Positions 52,800 through 63,814 of a DNA stretch of 64,000 nt are shown here, one piece after another. Source of the stretch: Cryoendolithus antarcticus (lineage: Eukaryota; Ascomycota; Dothideomycetes; Cladosporiales; Cladosporiaceae); NCBI GenBank assembly GCA_002077065.1, contig NAJO01000025.1, forward strand, positions 186,001 through 250,000, in the 5' to 3' direction. Positions within the stretch are counted from its first letter, which is position 1, and every line of letters begins with the position of its first letter. The notes beneath the pieces are model-generated. The model was not told the DNA's origin. It saw nothing but the letters and a program-made list of their open reading frames with translations, and did not search any database. The position numbers were made by a program, and so were the translations under genes.

Positions 52800-53274
52800 G
52801 AGGGTTGTGCGTGTTTGTTCAGATGGAGAGGACGGTCGGTTTGCCCTCAGGCTGCGGCCAACGTTGTAGGTGGACAGCTTGCCCGGGGTGATGTGGTGCG
52901 CGCGAGGGATCAAGATGGGTACGTCAAAGACAGCGGGTATCACAGTGTGTGCTGCAGTACTTAGTGACCGTGGATTCGCATTCAATGAGTGAATACTTGA
53001 GAGTCTCGTATAGGCTTCGCTATCGGCATATTCATGAGTGAGGGAGCCGATGCGGATCAGGGTTCACTTCGTAGCGTGCGGCCCAGGCCGCATGTGCCTG
53101 CTCAGTAAACATCTCGTCCACCGTGCGCGATACATTAGTAGACACATCTACGTAAGTATCTTTGATCTGGAGCAGAGTCGCCGCTATCGTACACTCCCGC
53201 TCACATAACCCATCTGTACACTCATGTCTCATCAACCCACGAACTCCATCGCTAAATCCCCCAAACCTGCCCTT
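52800..53274. other. Intergenic stretch
   Basis: A 475-bp gap between the start of the Rab5-like gene and the stop of the large Zn2Cys6 gene. No gene is seen. Confidence 0.4.
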
Positions 53275-56200
53275 TCACATCCCCGGTACTCCACCCTGAC
53301 CTCTCCCATCGCCCTGGTCATACAGCCCATTCTCACCACCTCCAGTGCCAGGTTGCTGCCCCATATACCCATCCTGCACCCCAAACATCGCTCCAGGCGT
53401 GAAGCTTCCCAGCCCAAGCCCTTCAGCCCAGTCCCACTCAAGCGTCATGGGCATCTGCCACAGATCTTGCGGTACGAAAGGCTGCTGAAACGACGTGTTG
53501 AACAGGTCATTGCTTGCCCCGTTAGGCGTCGATGTCGGTACATAGGCGTTCTGCGGTAGGGAGTAGTCGTTAGTGAAGGAGGGAAAGGTGTTTGGGAGCG
53601 GGAAGTCCGGATTATGGCGCTGGGCGTTGAAGTCGTTGCTTGAGCCCGACATCGTCGAGACCCCTGAAGAGGCCGGGAAAGGACTAGAGTAGGCTGGCGT
53701 AGTCCACTGTCCGTTGCTGGTCTGCAGCGGTTGTCGGGCTTGTTGAGCGGAAGGAAAGACAGGCACATCTGGTCGGGCATAGGTGTTCAACGACTTAGCA
53801 TCGCCCTGCTGACTGCCCGTCCAACTCGCAGGGCTGTTCGCAGCGCCGCTCCCAGGTTGCGACATACTCGCTTGCAGACTTGGGGTCTGCACCGGCTTTC
53901 GGTACGCTGCTTGCGTCTCAACTTGGATCTGCTCCAACGTCTTGCCGTCTTCGAGATCAGCGCTGATGCCGCCATTAACGCGATCCTTTTCGCGTTCACG
54001 TTCGGCTTGCTTCCGCTTCCCGCGGCCGCGCATGTCGGTCTCGGCTTTGTCGAGGACAACCTTGGCGATGCGCTCAAACTCGGCGCAGACCGACAGCATG
54101 CGTCTGACATTGCCGTTCGACTCTTGCACATTTTGTTCGAGCATCTGGAGGAATGCGACCACCGATGACATGAGCTTCAGATCACTGCGGGCGCGTGCAT
54201 CTTGGGGGTTCTGGAGAATGTTGGCGAACAGTGTGACGAGCGAGGAGACAGGATAGTACAGGACGAGCCTATGAAACGTCAGTAGGTCGTTCGTTGAGTA
54301 AATGGCACATATTACTCACCAAACACATGCATAGTCGCCCTGAGGGATGTATCGAATAAGTCCAATGCTGGTCCTCGCAGCGTTAACGCAGAGCGCAGCA
54401 CTCATGAACACCCTCGGGTTCAGTGGTCTCGCGTTCAGCCCTTGTAGTGCATAGTCGCTAAGTCGACTCGTCCAGTACCCATGGTGTACACTCATGCGGT
54501 GGATCGTAGTCAAGCAGTTATAGTACGCAAAGTGTAAGCATACGACATGCAAAATCAGTGGCGTATGACTTGCGCGTATCTCGTGCTCTGGCCTGAAGTC
54601 GATGGGTATACTGTCTTTCCAGTCTTCGAGTGCCTGGTCCAGTTCGCCTATAGTATTCAGTAGCTCGCCATCTGACTGTCGACTAGCTTTGACGCTATAG
54701 AGCTGCTTGTAGACTCGACTTTGAATCTGCGCGAACATGCACATCTGCCGAAAGAGGTTCATCGTTGTGGCACCCTCGGCTGTGGGCTTTGACAGTGGAA
54801 TGTTGCCGACGTGATCAGGCGGGTTGGCGGCCGGTAGCTCAACGTTCATATCGTCGTCATCTTGTACAGGCGGTCGTCCGGATCGCAAGCAGATGTCCTT
54901 GTCAAGCAAGTAGCCGATCCAGAACACTCGTCTTCGCTGCTCATTCTCGACTTCATTGAAGTTGAAGCCTGACCCACGCTTGTGCAAGCCGATCGAGTGA
55001 CTTAGTCGGATAGCTGCAGCAGTGAGAAAGAATGATGGCTGTGGGTTTGGCGTGCCTTGCAGAAACAGCGCCATACCCAATAGTGCTTGCACAGACAATA
55101 GATCAGTATTTCGCATTGTCAGCTCGGACATCACAGCCATGGCATTCTTCAAGTAGCCCCAGGCGTGATCATCCTCCTCCTGATCGACTACATTACTCAT
55201 CACACGCAGCCGATGCGCAATCGCCAGCGCCACATTAAGCGACGCCCACCAACCGCTACCCTCGTACGGATCCTGTGAGTAATGCTTTTCCACCAAGTGC
55301 ATGAACGTAGGCTCGTGGTAAAGTGGGAACATGCCGTTGAAATTTTCGAAAAAGTCCTTCAGCAAATTCAGGCATTCCTGCTTAGGCGGCATGCTCTTGA
55401 AAACTCGCCGACTGAATAGATCATCGAATACCTCAGGTTTCCAGTGATCGAACTTCGAGCCATCTTCTGCCGCAGCGGAGATCATGTGCTGGAATGATGC
55501 ATCGCCAGTCTTCTCGTTGACCCACTGTATGCCCTTCGGACTGAAGATTGAGAAGCCAGACGCACTGCCGATGTACCTCGTCTCACCACACTGATTGGTG
55601 ATCAGACTGCACATCTGATCCGCCAGCGCATCAACATTCTCCGGCTTCTTCTCGTCCTGCCGCTGCGCAGGTGACTCATTCGATCTTATCGTCAGTTTCG
55701 GACTCAACACCTGCTGAGTCTGCGGCGTGCTATGTTTCGGTGTCAAGACTGCCCCAGCTCCGCTTGAGACTTGCCTCCCAAGCCCCGCCGCTGCCGGACT
55801 CGGCACCCCGTCCGCCGGACTAGCCCCGTTACTCCTTCCCCCTCGTTCTTTCAGCTGTTTCTCCAGCGTCCCCAAATCAGTCCTGCCATCATCCTCAGCT
55901 AACAACCCACTCAACCTCAACAAACTCTCCATCCTCCCAAGCCGATTCTCCAAACCCTCAATATACTTCGCGCCCTTCGGCGGCGCACGCTTCTTTTCTA
56001 CCATAGTGAAGATACACTCCGTTTTGTAATTCTCGCAGTGCCCGCATTTCGGCATCTTGCCATCGCACTTGATCTTCTTCTTGCGACACATATCGCAAGC
56101 GCGAGCAATGCGCCGCCGTTTGGCGTCGCGGGAATTGCCATCGCCGCCGTCGTCTGCGTTGCCTCCATTGGCCTCATCGTCGTAGCCGTATTCCTCGGCA

Positions 56201-56310
56201 GGAGGGTACCATTGCGGTTGGGGTGCGTAGTACGGCTGCTGATTCGAGTTCGGGGAGTCATTGGAGCGGTAGGGGCCGCCGTTACCAGACGGCGGAGGGA
56301 GCGCGTTCAT
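53275..56310 (-). CDS. Zn2Cys6 transcription factor with fungal-specific regulatory domain (994 aa)
   Basis: Exons 56310-54320 and 54268-53275 (51-bp intron, phase 2, splitting a Trp codon) give 994 residues. The Zn2Cys6 cluster is at Cys 72, 75, 82, 89, 92 and 99 ([20 protein letters not shown]...), preceded by the basic AKRRRIAR. It is followed by a linker and a short coiled coil ([20 protein letters not shown]) for dimerisation. The fungal_trans middle-homology domain covers about 300-600 ([63 protein letters not shown]). A helical segment and a Gln/Asn/Pro/Gly-rich tail, a possible activation region, follow. I cannot name the regulator. The bHLH-free dimer helix and long length are typical of XlnR/Ctf1-size activators. 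Confidence 0.9.
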
Positions 56311-56935
56311 CGTCGCTGCCTATACTAAGAGGAGACTCTACACTTCATGCACACCCAGAACTCGATATCATATCAAATGCTTGCTTGGGGCATGACCTCA
56401 CTTCATCGAATCCGCTGTCGAACGGCAGCGAATTCCCCGGCCTCCGTCTGCTTCCCCGTCTTTACCCTCACCTGATGTTGCAAGGATATCATTTTACACA
56501 TGTGCATTCAGCACTGCGACTGGTATGTGATCTCCTGGCACATGACGTTGTAGTCGACAATTCGATCGCCGACTCCTCGTTCCTACCCTGCGAAGATCCA
56601 TGCAATGGGATGCATCGTAATACCGCACGACGTCTCTCGGATGCCTCGTCGGCCGTGGCCGGATCACGGCAATCGTCTCATCCGGCGTCTATCGCAGGCC
56701 TGGACGCTGTGTACGTAAGCACTGATGATGGCCTCATTTGGTTGTCCACGAAGGGGTTGTACACCGACGTTTCTCGAACGGTAAGACTGATAGATTCCCA
56801 GCGTATTTGGTAGCAAAGTGAATACAATGACTAATCATACATGTACCCCAACGCCCAGGAAATGCCTACGGCCGAGCCTTGAATCCCATCATTGACCCAG
56901 GCATTAGATGTACAGCCCAGCTGCCAGCGTCCTGC
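56311..56935. promoter_or_regulatory. Promoter region of the large Zn2Cys6 gene
   Basis: A 625-bp gap upstream of the regulator and downstream of the secreted-protein gene. No distinct motif or gene is recognised. Confidence 0.4.
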
Positions 56936-57763
56936 TCACTTCCAGTGCCTCCCATAGCCATACGTGGGCGGCGTAGTCGGCGTGGTCCAGCTGGTGTTGA
57001 ATGTCGAGCCACAGCCATATCCCCCAGTAGTTGCATAAGCCGTCCAACAAGGCGGCAGTGTCATGCTCTCAGTCGGCGAGACTGTGACATTGCCTGAGCT
57101 CGTCACGCTCGTAGTCTGACTGGTGGTGCCCGGGCCTGTTTGCGTCGTCGTGCCACTCGCAGTACCACTCGCAGTGCCACTTGACGTCGTATTGCCAATA
57201 TCAGGATAGCAGATGAGGTTGAGAATGTCTTTGGCGTTCAGCTGCGCTTGCACAAGCGTGCCGATATCGAGAAAGCTGCAATATACCGCTCTAGCTGGTC
57301 CGCCAGGGTCGTCACGAGACTGCTTGAGACCTTCGTTTGCGATGTTGAGGTTGCTGCTTGCTTGATCGAGGGTCTGAGGTGGAAAGAGCTCGTCGCCTGC
57401 GGCGGCTGCACAGCTGAGGAGCTGTCAGTGACAAAGTAGTCACCAGTATAGATGAAATCCTTACACCCATGCCTCTACATAGTCGCCATCGTAGCCCATA
57501 GCGTCGAAGGACGGGATTCTGCTCGGGTCGCACCATTGCGCGATGTCTTCTGCATTTTGCGCAAGGTGGATGGCGTAGAGTGCGCTCGAGAGTTCTTTGA
57601 CGTAAGCGTTGATCTTCTCGACGCGATCTGTGCGCTTGTAGATCCATGGACGCGGGCGTGGGACTCGCTTGATCTGGGGCGAGTTCGCCGGATCTAATGC
57701 AGCTACCCGGTCGAGGAAGCCGATGCATGGGAGAACACGGAGAAGGAAAGTCGAGGGATGCAT
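56936..57763 (-). CDS. Secreted Ser/Thr-rich fungal protein, unknown function
   Basis: Exons 57763-57467 and 57421-56936 (45-bp intron, phase 0) give 260 residues. The N-terminus MHPSTFLLRVLPCIGFLDRVAALD looks like a signal peptide, with a basic KRVPRPRPWIYKR stretch soon after that could be a processing site. A helical middle (RVEKINAYVKELSSALYAIHLAQNAEDIAQWCDPSRIPSFD) and a Cys-containing segment follow. A Thr/Ser/Gly-rich tract with repeated TASGT units (about 180-220) precedes an aromatic/Gly tail (GGYGCGSTFN...PPTYGYG). No GPI-anchor hydrophobic tail is seen. I recognise no family; the layout is that of a secreted wall or extracellular protein. Confidence 0.65.
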
Positions 57764-58617
57764 CTTGAATGCCTGACTAGATAATGACAGGTCTGGAAGG
57801 TACTTACAGAAGCAGATGGGACGGGTACTGGCATCTCAACGCTCTTGTAGGAGAAGTTGGATATCAACACGCACGCCTGGCAACACGGTGGCGGCCATGG
57901 CGTCGCTCTGTGAGATGCTGCGTACAGAAGGAAAATGAGGGAGGCTGGTCAGCTCGTAACAGACCAAGACAATGAGGTCGTGGTTGCTGTAAGAAGTTGA
58001 CACGCCGACAGCATGCTGGTGCTCGTGCTCGTGCCTGAACGTGGCGAAGTCTTGGTGAAGACCAAGCTGTATCCCTCATTTTCGGATGTGGCAGAGACGG
58101 GGACATCCGAGAGAGGCCGCGTAGCACAAGGTTGGTGAGACGAGCACATCAGATGTGCCATTGTCGTACTCGAGGAAGCGATGCCACAAACTAGTAGGAC
58201 GCATGAGCTGAAGCCAAGGTGCAATCGCCGCTGTTGGGCGCTACCAGCCGAGCTGCAATATCCTGGTGGTACGAGAACTCTCGACGTAAGGTGACGCGAA
58301 GTGGTGTTCTGTTATGATGAATCAGATAGATACATATGTACTTGATATAGGATGATGAAGAAGTAGAAGAAGGAAAAGAAGAGCGTTGTAGAAATCAAAG
58401 GAAGCTGTGAAGCTTCGTCCACGTGTTCGAGCCAACGACACCGAGGCTCGAGGCTGACAATCAGTGCTTTGTACAAGGACATTCCAAGTCGCGGACATAC
58501 CTTGCAGTCTTGAAACGTCAGACTAGGATTAAGTGATCAACTGCTAGATTAAAAAGGAGCAATGGTCCTCGAATCGGCGTAAGCAATGATTCTGCATACA
58601 AGGTGTACATCAAAGAC
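57764..58617. promoter_or_regulatory. Divergent promoter between the secreted-protein and hydrolase genes
   Basis: An 854-bp region between two gene starts. It contains a purine-rich tract at about 58351-58386 on the plus strand. A minus-strand frame at 57949-58224 reads like a signal peptide but starts with TTG and has no upstream ATG, so I do not call it. Confidence 0.4.
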
Positions 58618-59913
58618 ATGAAGCTAATCAACGCCAGACCCCTCACGGTAGCCGAAGTCAAGGCCCATCCAGAATATCCCCATGTAGACTGGGCTCTCAA
58701 GCCCTCCAAGAAAGCCGAAGCAACAGTCGCACAATCCCGTGGCGGTCCCTTCAAGCTAGCCTACGAAATCCACGGCCGTGGACCCTACAAGATCCTCGTA
58801 CGTCCAACGCCACTGCTCTCCCATATAGTGACCACGACATGCTGACCCGTCGTAGTGGATCATGGGCCTTGGAGGCTGGATGAGAGCCTGGCAACGCCAG
58901 ACGAAGGACTTCGGCCATCTCCAGGCTGACAAGTACACGTGTCTCATATTCGACAACCGAGGTATTGGCACTAGCGATAAGCCATTGCTCAGGTATACGA
59001 CTTCGGAGATGGCTAAAGATGTCGTGGAGTTACTGGAGCATGTAGGATGGACGGAGGAGCGGAGTGTGCATGTCTGTGGGATTAGTATGGGTGGTATGAT
59101 TGCACAAGAATTGGTAAGTGCTTGCAGTCCATTCTTTCCTGTCGTGACAGTTTCAATGCTCTTCAATCGAGTTCCTACAATCCCATCTCCGTACATCTTG
59201 GGAAAGACACTGTGCCCGCACTCTAGCGGAGTCTGAATCCCACTGGATGAACCTCTTCCTGGCTTTCCATGCCCCCGATCATCCATGTGTAGCCAGTGAG
59301 GGCAGGCCGTGTATGACCGAGCTGACTTTGCAGCCAGGCTCTTCAGATCCCCACCCGCATAAGTAGTCTCAACCTCATCTCCACTGCCCCCCGAATAGTT
59401 CGCACACTCCCCTACCTTGAGAATCTCCGCAACCGGATCAACCTCATGATCCCTAAATCTCTCGACGTCCAAATCGACAATCTCAAACACGACTGCTACT
59501 CCGACGCCTGGCTTTCGCAGCCCGACGAGTCCGAGCACACTGTCTCGCCATTCCCAACGAATGGCGACCGTATCTGTGCAGGCGAGGTCGACAAACGGAC
59601 TACGCCTGGCGCTCTGACCAGGACAGGCTTCCTGTGCCAGTTGGCGGCTGCGGGCTTCCATCACAAGAGTGCTGAGCAGCTGAAGCAGTTGGGTGATGCG
59701 GTGGGGAGGGAGAGGATCTTGGTTGTGCATGGGAAGCAGGATCGAATGATTGGGTTTGTGCATGGGGAGATGTTGTTGAGGGAGCTCGGGGGTGAGGAGA
59801 GTGGGGTGACGAAGAGTTTCCATGAGGGGTTGGGACATGTGATGCCGATCGAGATGAGAAAGGAGTTCCGTAAGCTCATCGAGGGCAGGTTAGGAGAGTG
59901 TGCTGCGTTGTGA
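58618..59913 (+). CDS. Alpha/beta hydrolase
   Basis: Exons 58618-58797, 58856-59113 and 59338-59913 give 337 residues. The ATG at 58618 (MKLINARPLTVAEV) is preferred because the upstream in-frame codon is a GTG. The oxyanion-hole region is ILWIMGLGGWMRAW, the nucleophile elbow is GISMGG (Ser, about 140), the acid lies in VVHGKQDRMIGF and the His in HEGLGHVMP. The catalytic triad is therefore intact. The family is broad (esterases, lactonases, dehalogenase-like), and the substrate cannot be inferred. The second intron is 224 bp, about four times the local norm, and ends in a CAG-CCAG double acceptor. Only the second AG keeps frame. The stop lies 65 bp from the stop of the convergent ankyrin gene. 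Confidence 0.88.
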
Positions 59914-59978
59914 CTAGACTTGGGCCACGCTGATGATGATGTATGACCTATTATTCATGCACAGGATATAACAGAGAT

Positions 59979-61766
59979 TCATTGACTACCCTTCCACTCA
60001 CGTATGACCTTCGCCACCCGGCTGTGTCCCTTGTCCTTCGCCATCTCAGCAGCACTACCCTCGACACCATCCCATACCGCATCCTCAATATCAGTCCTTG
60101 CACCATTCTCCAGCAAGGATCGCACAACAGCCAAATGACCGCGGTTCGCGCCAAGGTGCAGCGGCGTTGCCCCTTCCTCAGCCCTCGCATTGATCGATGC
60201 GCCATATTCCAGCAGAAGCGCCAGCACTTCCACATGCCCCTTGTGCGCCGCCCAATGCAGCGAAGTCAGTCCTTGTGCCTGTTTTGCTTGAACATCAGCG
60301 CCGCCTCGAAGCAACACTCGCACCGAAGAGACAGAGCCAGATACAGCAGCGTAGTGCAGCGGCGTGTTAACATCGTCGTCTGTCGTGTCCACTTGCGCGC
60401 CACGCTCGAGTAGCAGCTCGCACATGGCGCTTTGCCCGGTCACAGCGGCTTGATGCAGTGGCGACAGCCCTGTACCTGAGCGTAGACTTACTCGTGCGCC
60501 GTGCTTGAGCAGTAGCCGTGCGACGTCAATGTGGTAGGCTGTTATGGCGCACCAGAGTGGACTGTAACCGTCTCGCCCGCTGAGGTGATCTACATCTGCG
60601 CCGTGTGCAAGGAGCGATGACAAAGCCTCAACGTTGCCTGCCCAAGCCGCCAGATGAAGAGCTGCGTCACCTTTCGTATCTTCGAGCGACATGTCTGCGC
60701 CATGGCGTAGGAGAATCGAGAGCGTGGCGGTGTGACTGAGATGTGCGGCTTGATGCAAAGCTGTGCGTTGCAGTTCGCCGAACGTATCGTTGGCTCGGAG
60801 TCCGGCTTCAAGCAATGACGAAAGCGTTTCAATGTCGTTTTCGGTGGCGGCTTGGTACAATGCTTCCGTGTTGGCGTCGCCTGTGCCCGTTTCAATCTCT
60901 GGCTCTACAGCATGGGCGGACTTGCTGTCAGACTTCTCCGGCACAGGATAAGCGGATGAGCTCGACGACGGACTGTACTCCGGTGGCGGCTCGATCCAGC
61001 CCCTACCGTCAAGTCCAGGCGTGATACCGGTGGGCATCTGCATTGACTCAAACGGCAGCCGGAGAGCATCAGACGGCTTTAGCAAGTCCGAGCCTTCATC
61101 GCTGGCAGGTGGCGTCGGCGGAAGCTCGTTCTGGCTCATCGTCTCCAGCAAGTAGTCCAGAGCACTTCTCTGTGCACGTAGTTGCTGCAGTGCGTCGTTC
61201 AGCAGACTTGGGCCGCTAACGTCCGAAGTTGCTGACCGCTGAGAGTCGATGAGGTTGTACGTAGCGTTCAAGGAGCTAGTCGACGCCGTGAAACAAGCAC
61301 CGAGTCCAGTGCCGGCTCTGATGGCTTGCGCGTCGCGAACGACAACGGCCTGCAACCGGCACAGGCTGCCTGTCACCAAAGCTAGCTCATTCAGAACAGC
61401 GGTCGCGACATGGCCACCCGATGAGCGCCGTAAGCTCTCAGATATTCGAGCACTCCATGCGATCAAGTCCGCAAGCACAGTCAAAGCCGACTCAGGTTGT
61501 GCGTTGGCGCCTGCTGTGTCTGCCGCGTACAGGCTGTCGACAGCAATGCGCCTTCGTGGCTTTGGTCGCAATTCTGGCGCACGTACTTCCGACTTAGCGC
61601 TCGTTGATCGCCAGATACCAGTCAGAGCTATCACCGAGAACGCGACGCAGGCAACGCCGAAGTAAGTCGATGGTTGGAACAAGGAGTGGTGGGTGTCCAT
61701 CAGTACATGTATTGGCGCGACGCAGTCGAAATCGTTGATGCTGATGTCAAACATGTGCCAGAACAT
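59979..61766 (-). CDS. Ankyrin-repeat protein with N-terminal membrane segment
   Basis: A single exon of 595 residues from the ATG at 61766. A hydrophobic segment (about 35-52, YFGVACVAFSVIALTGIW) could be a transmembrane helix or signal anchor. Residues 75-220 form an unnamed helical region (ALTVLADLIAWSARISESLRR... LRAQRSALDYLLETMSQ) like N-terminal domains of fungal ankyrin/NLR-type proteins. A Pro/Ser linker follows. About eight ankyrin repeats cover 320-590, with typical TALHQAAHLSH, DAALHLAAWAGN, SPLHQAAVTGQ, TPLHYAAVSG, TSLHWAAHKGHVE and TPLHLGANRGH units. These are protein-interaction modules. The function is unknown. The single-exon structure and high repeat similarity are common in fungal ankyrin proteins. 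Confidence 0.85.
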   Translation of the reverse strand: MFWHMFDISINDFDCVAPIHVLMDTHHSLFQPSTYFGVACVAFSVIALTGIWRSTSAKSEVRAPELRPKPRRRIAVDSLYAADTAGANAQPESALTVLADLIAWSARISESLRRSSGGHVATAVLNELALVTGSLCRLQAVVVRDAQAIRAGTGLGACFTASTSSLNATYNLIDSQRSATSDVSGPSLLNDALQQLRAQRSALDYLLETMSQNELPPTPPASDEGSDLLKPSDALRLPFESMQMPTGITPGLDGRGWIEPPPEYSPSSSSSAYPVPEKSDSKSAHAVEPEIETGTGDANTEALYQAATENDIETLSSLLEAGLRANDTFGELQRTALHQAAHLSHTATLSILLRHGADMSLEDTKGDAALHLAAWAGNVEALSSLLAHGADVDHLSGRDGYSPLWCAITAYHIDVARLLLKHGARVSLRSGTGLSPLHQAAVTGQSAMCELLLERGAQVDTTDDDVNTPLHYAAVSGSVSSVRVLLRGGADVQAKQAQGLTSLHWAAHKGHVEVLALLLEYGASINARAEEGATPLHLGANRGHLAVVRSLLENGARTDIEDAVWDGVEGSAAEMAKDKGHSRVAKVIREWKGSQ

Positions 61767-62270
61767 TTCAGTGTTGTATCGTGTAGCGGATGAGGAGCAC
61801 TAGCTGAGCCATCGACGACGTGCTGCAACACGTATATCATATATCGGATCGCGTGGTCGAGATGTTTACCTTTTGCCGCTGGCGGGTTGTCAAGCGCGAC
61901 CGATGTGGGTCATAAGTCGTGACCAGGATTGCTCTGCACATTTTGGCCCCATCTTTTGTGCCAGTTGTAATACCTCGAACAAATATATCCGAGCAGCACA
62001 CAAGTCTCCTCCCGTGCAGAGATTTACAAGTCTTTTCGCCAGCTACTCCTGCCCCACGCGATCTATGGAATAATTTTGCTTTACTACCTTCTCCGAGAAA
62101 TGCAATGTCAGGCTCAACCTTCGCCGTATCGATGCGCGTCGGCCTTCTGAGCCTACGTTGGCTAGCCATGCACACAACGGCGCTGTTGCTGTCTGTCGAC
62201 AACGTTAGATCTGCATTGATTCGTATCAAGCTTCTTACATTCGATAACATCCAGCTTAGTTGAATATTAA
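61767..62270. promoter_or_regulatory. Promoter region of the ankyrin gene
   Basis: A 504-bp gap that also contains the 3' flank of the small membrane protein gene. Nothing else is recognised. Confidence 0.4.
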
Positions 62271-62669
62271 TTAGGTCATCTTGAGGTTCCGAATGACTTC
62301 CAGCTTGCCTGCAACACCGTTACGCATACCGAGCCACATGACACGCTCTCGTATGCCCGATCGTGTCAGTGACTTGAACACATCGAGCTCTCGGTTGAGG
62401 GTGACCATTTCAGCAACCAGGATCTTCATGACTCCTTCGAGCGCTAATCTTTGCGGAGAGTCCGCCAACATATTCTGGTCACGGCTCAAGAGTGGCAGCA
62501 TTTGGGTCTTCGTGCGCTCCAGCTCAGCGATGTGTCCTTCCACTTCAACCAGCGCGCCGGTTGTGAGCTGCACGTAGGCGAAGTAGGACAGTCCAGTTGC
62601 GACTGCGAAGGTAAGAAGACCGACGATGCTGCCGGTCATAGACAGCGGACTGTCAGGGCAGCATTGCAT
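62271..62669 (-). CDS. Small membrane protein with coiled-coil region
   Basis: An ATG frame of 132 residues with no intron needed. A transmembrane helix lies at about 13-35 (SIVGLLTFAVATGLSYFAYVQL). It is followed by a heptad-like amphipathic region (VEVEGHIAELERTKTQMLPLL) and a second helix pair (LEGVMKILVAEMVTLNRELDVFKSL). The layout resembles the N-terminal helical domain of fungal STAND/NLR-like and ankyrin proteins, but the protein stops before any NACHT or repeat domain. That similarity is impression only. It could be a free-standing domain or the remnant of a larger gene. It is divergent from the gene at 62965, with 295 bp between the starts. Confidence 0.55.
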   Translation of the reverse strand: MQCCPDSPLSMTGSIVGLLTFAVATGLSYFAYVQLTTGALVEVEGHIAELERTKTQMLPLLSRDQNMLADSPQRLALEGVMKILVAEMVTLNRELDVFKSLTRSGIRERVMWLGMRNGVAGKLEVIRNLKMT

Positions 62670-62964
62670 TTCGATTCCCGGATTTGAAGCTTGAAGCCCT
62701 CCAGCAAAGACTGGATGGACTAGGTTATAGACCTGCTGGTATTATTGTCTCATCAGGAATTGTCTGGGCCGAGGCGCAGCTATAGCATGACTGCAGATGC
62801 ATGAGTAGGGTGATCGTACGCCACGAGAGCGCACGTCGACAAGTCAATCACTACCACCTGACCCAGCTTTGTTCGAGATATATCATACCTTAGCTACCTA
62901 GATCTGCAAAGTATACATTTTGCTTCCCTTTACGAAGCTCTATATTGACACTGCATTGGTCACC

Positions 62965-63814
62965 ATGGTTCTCGAACACAGTCTGGGCCAACATGCGACC
63001 GTCGGCGGGCCTGATTTTATTCGTGTGCGGTCTTCGTATGGACACTTAGACATAAGTTTCCGACGAACTGTTCGAGTTGCCGACAACCGAGAGCTCAACT
63101 ACCTGCCACCTGATCTAGGAGCTCATGCACTCTTCGGCACTGCGAAGCATAAGCATGAGCTGAGCGGCGATGACAAGTACGGCGAGTACTTCTTCGGCAT
63201 GAATCGTACGGAGCCCCCAATCGACAGCTCTGGTCACGGCTGACAAATGGATCATGAGTAGACGCGGAGGCACTCTCCATATATCTGCACCCGGACGATC
63301 CTTTCGCAGTCAGAATCTTCGTGGAAGGCATCAATGCTATAACGGGTCGATCTTTGGGATCGGAGACCAAAGACTACATCGAAGTGCACGGAGGGAGGCG
63401 TGTACGGCTGGACGGAGTAGCTGCGTGGTCTACAGAAGCTCACATGGAGGTTGGAGGACACATTCTCGAGAGGCGGTACCGGTCTAGCGTAGCTCACCAG
63501 CTGGTTGCCGTTGACTACGATTGCAAGTAGGGCCTACTAGCAGTTACTGCTGGTAATCCATGACTTACTTTAGCAGGGCTAGTTATGCATCGCAGGTTGC
63601 TCCAGTGGCTAGCGACTCTGGCATACGGATCGAAGTTATTCCTGTGCGTGTCGTTGAATACGCGACAACCCCTTTCGAGATTGAGTGCAAGCTCCTGACC
63701 ACTTCTCCTGGAGACTTCACAGCAATAGTTCATCACAATATGACAGCACGTGAGTTCCTGCGGTTGATCGCAGATTCAATGGGCGACCAAAATATGTCAT
63801 TCAGAGTGATATAA
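62965..63814 (+). CDS. Fungal family protein of unknown function (247 aa)
   Basis: Exons 62965-63205, 63262-63526 and 63577-63814 give 247 residues with all phases closing. The start ATG at 62965 has a good context (ACCATGG). The sequence reads as a beta-rich domain: ISFRRTVRVADNRELNYLPPDLG, then, across intron 1, EALSIYLHPDDPFAVRIFVEGINAITG, then RRVRLDGVAAWSTEAHMEVGG. Across intron 2 it continues as ASYASQVAPVASDSGIRIEVIPVR. It ends in a helix, AREFLRLIADSMG. I recognise this arrangement from many uncharacterised proteins of filamentous fungi, in which the VRVPDNGxxYxLPPxLG and FAVKIYVGGxNAISG blocks recur. I know no assigned function. No signal peptide is seen. The Pro/Cys-poor sequence suggests an intracellular protein. 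Confidence 0.72.

Noticed and set aside
57949..58224. Minus-strand frame beginning like a signal peptide
   Set aside because: It starts with TTG, and no in-frame ATG occurs before an upstream stop. No exon could be joined convincingly.
58756..59838. Minus-strand open frame of 360 codons
   Set aside because: It is fully antisense to the alpha/beta hydrolase, which has an intact catalytic triad and consistent splicing. The frame is a shadow.
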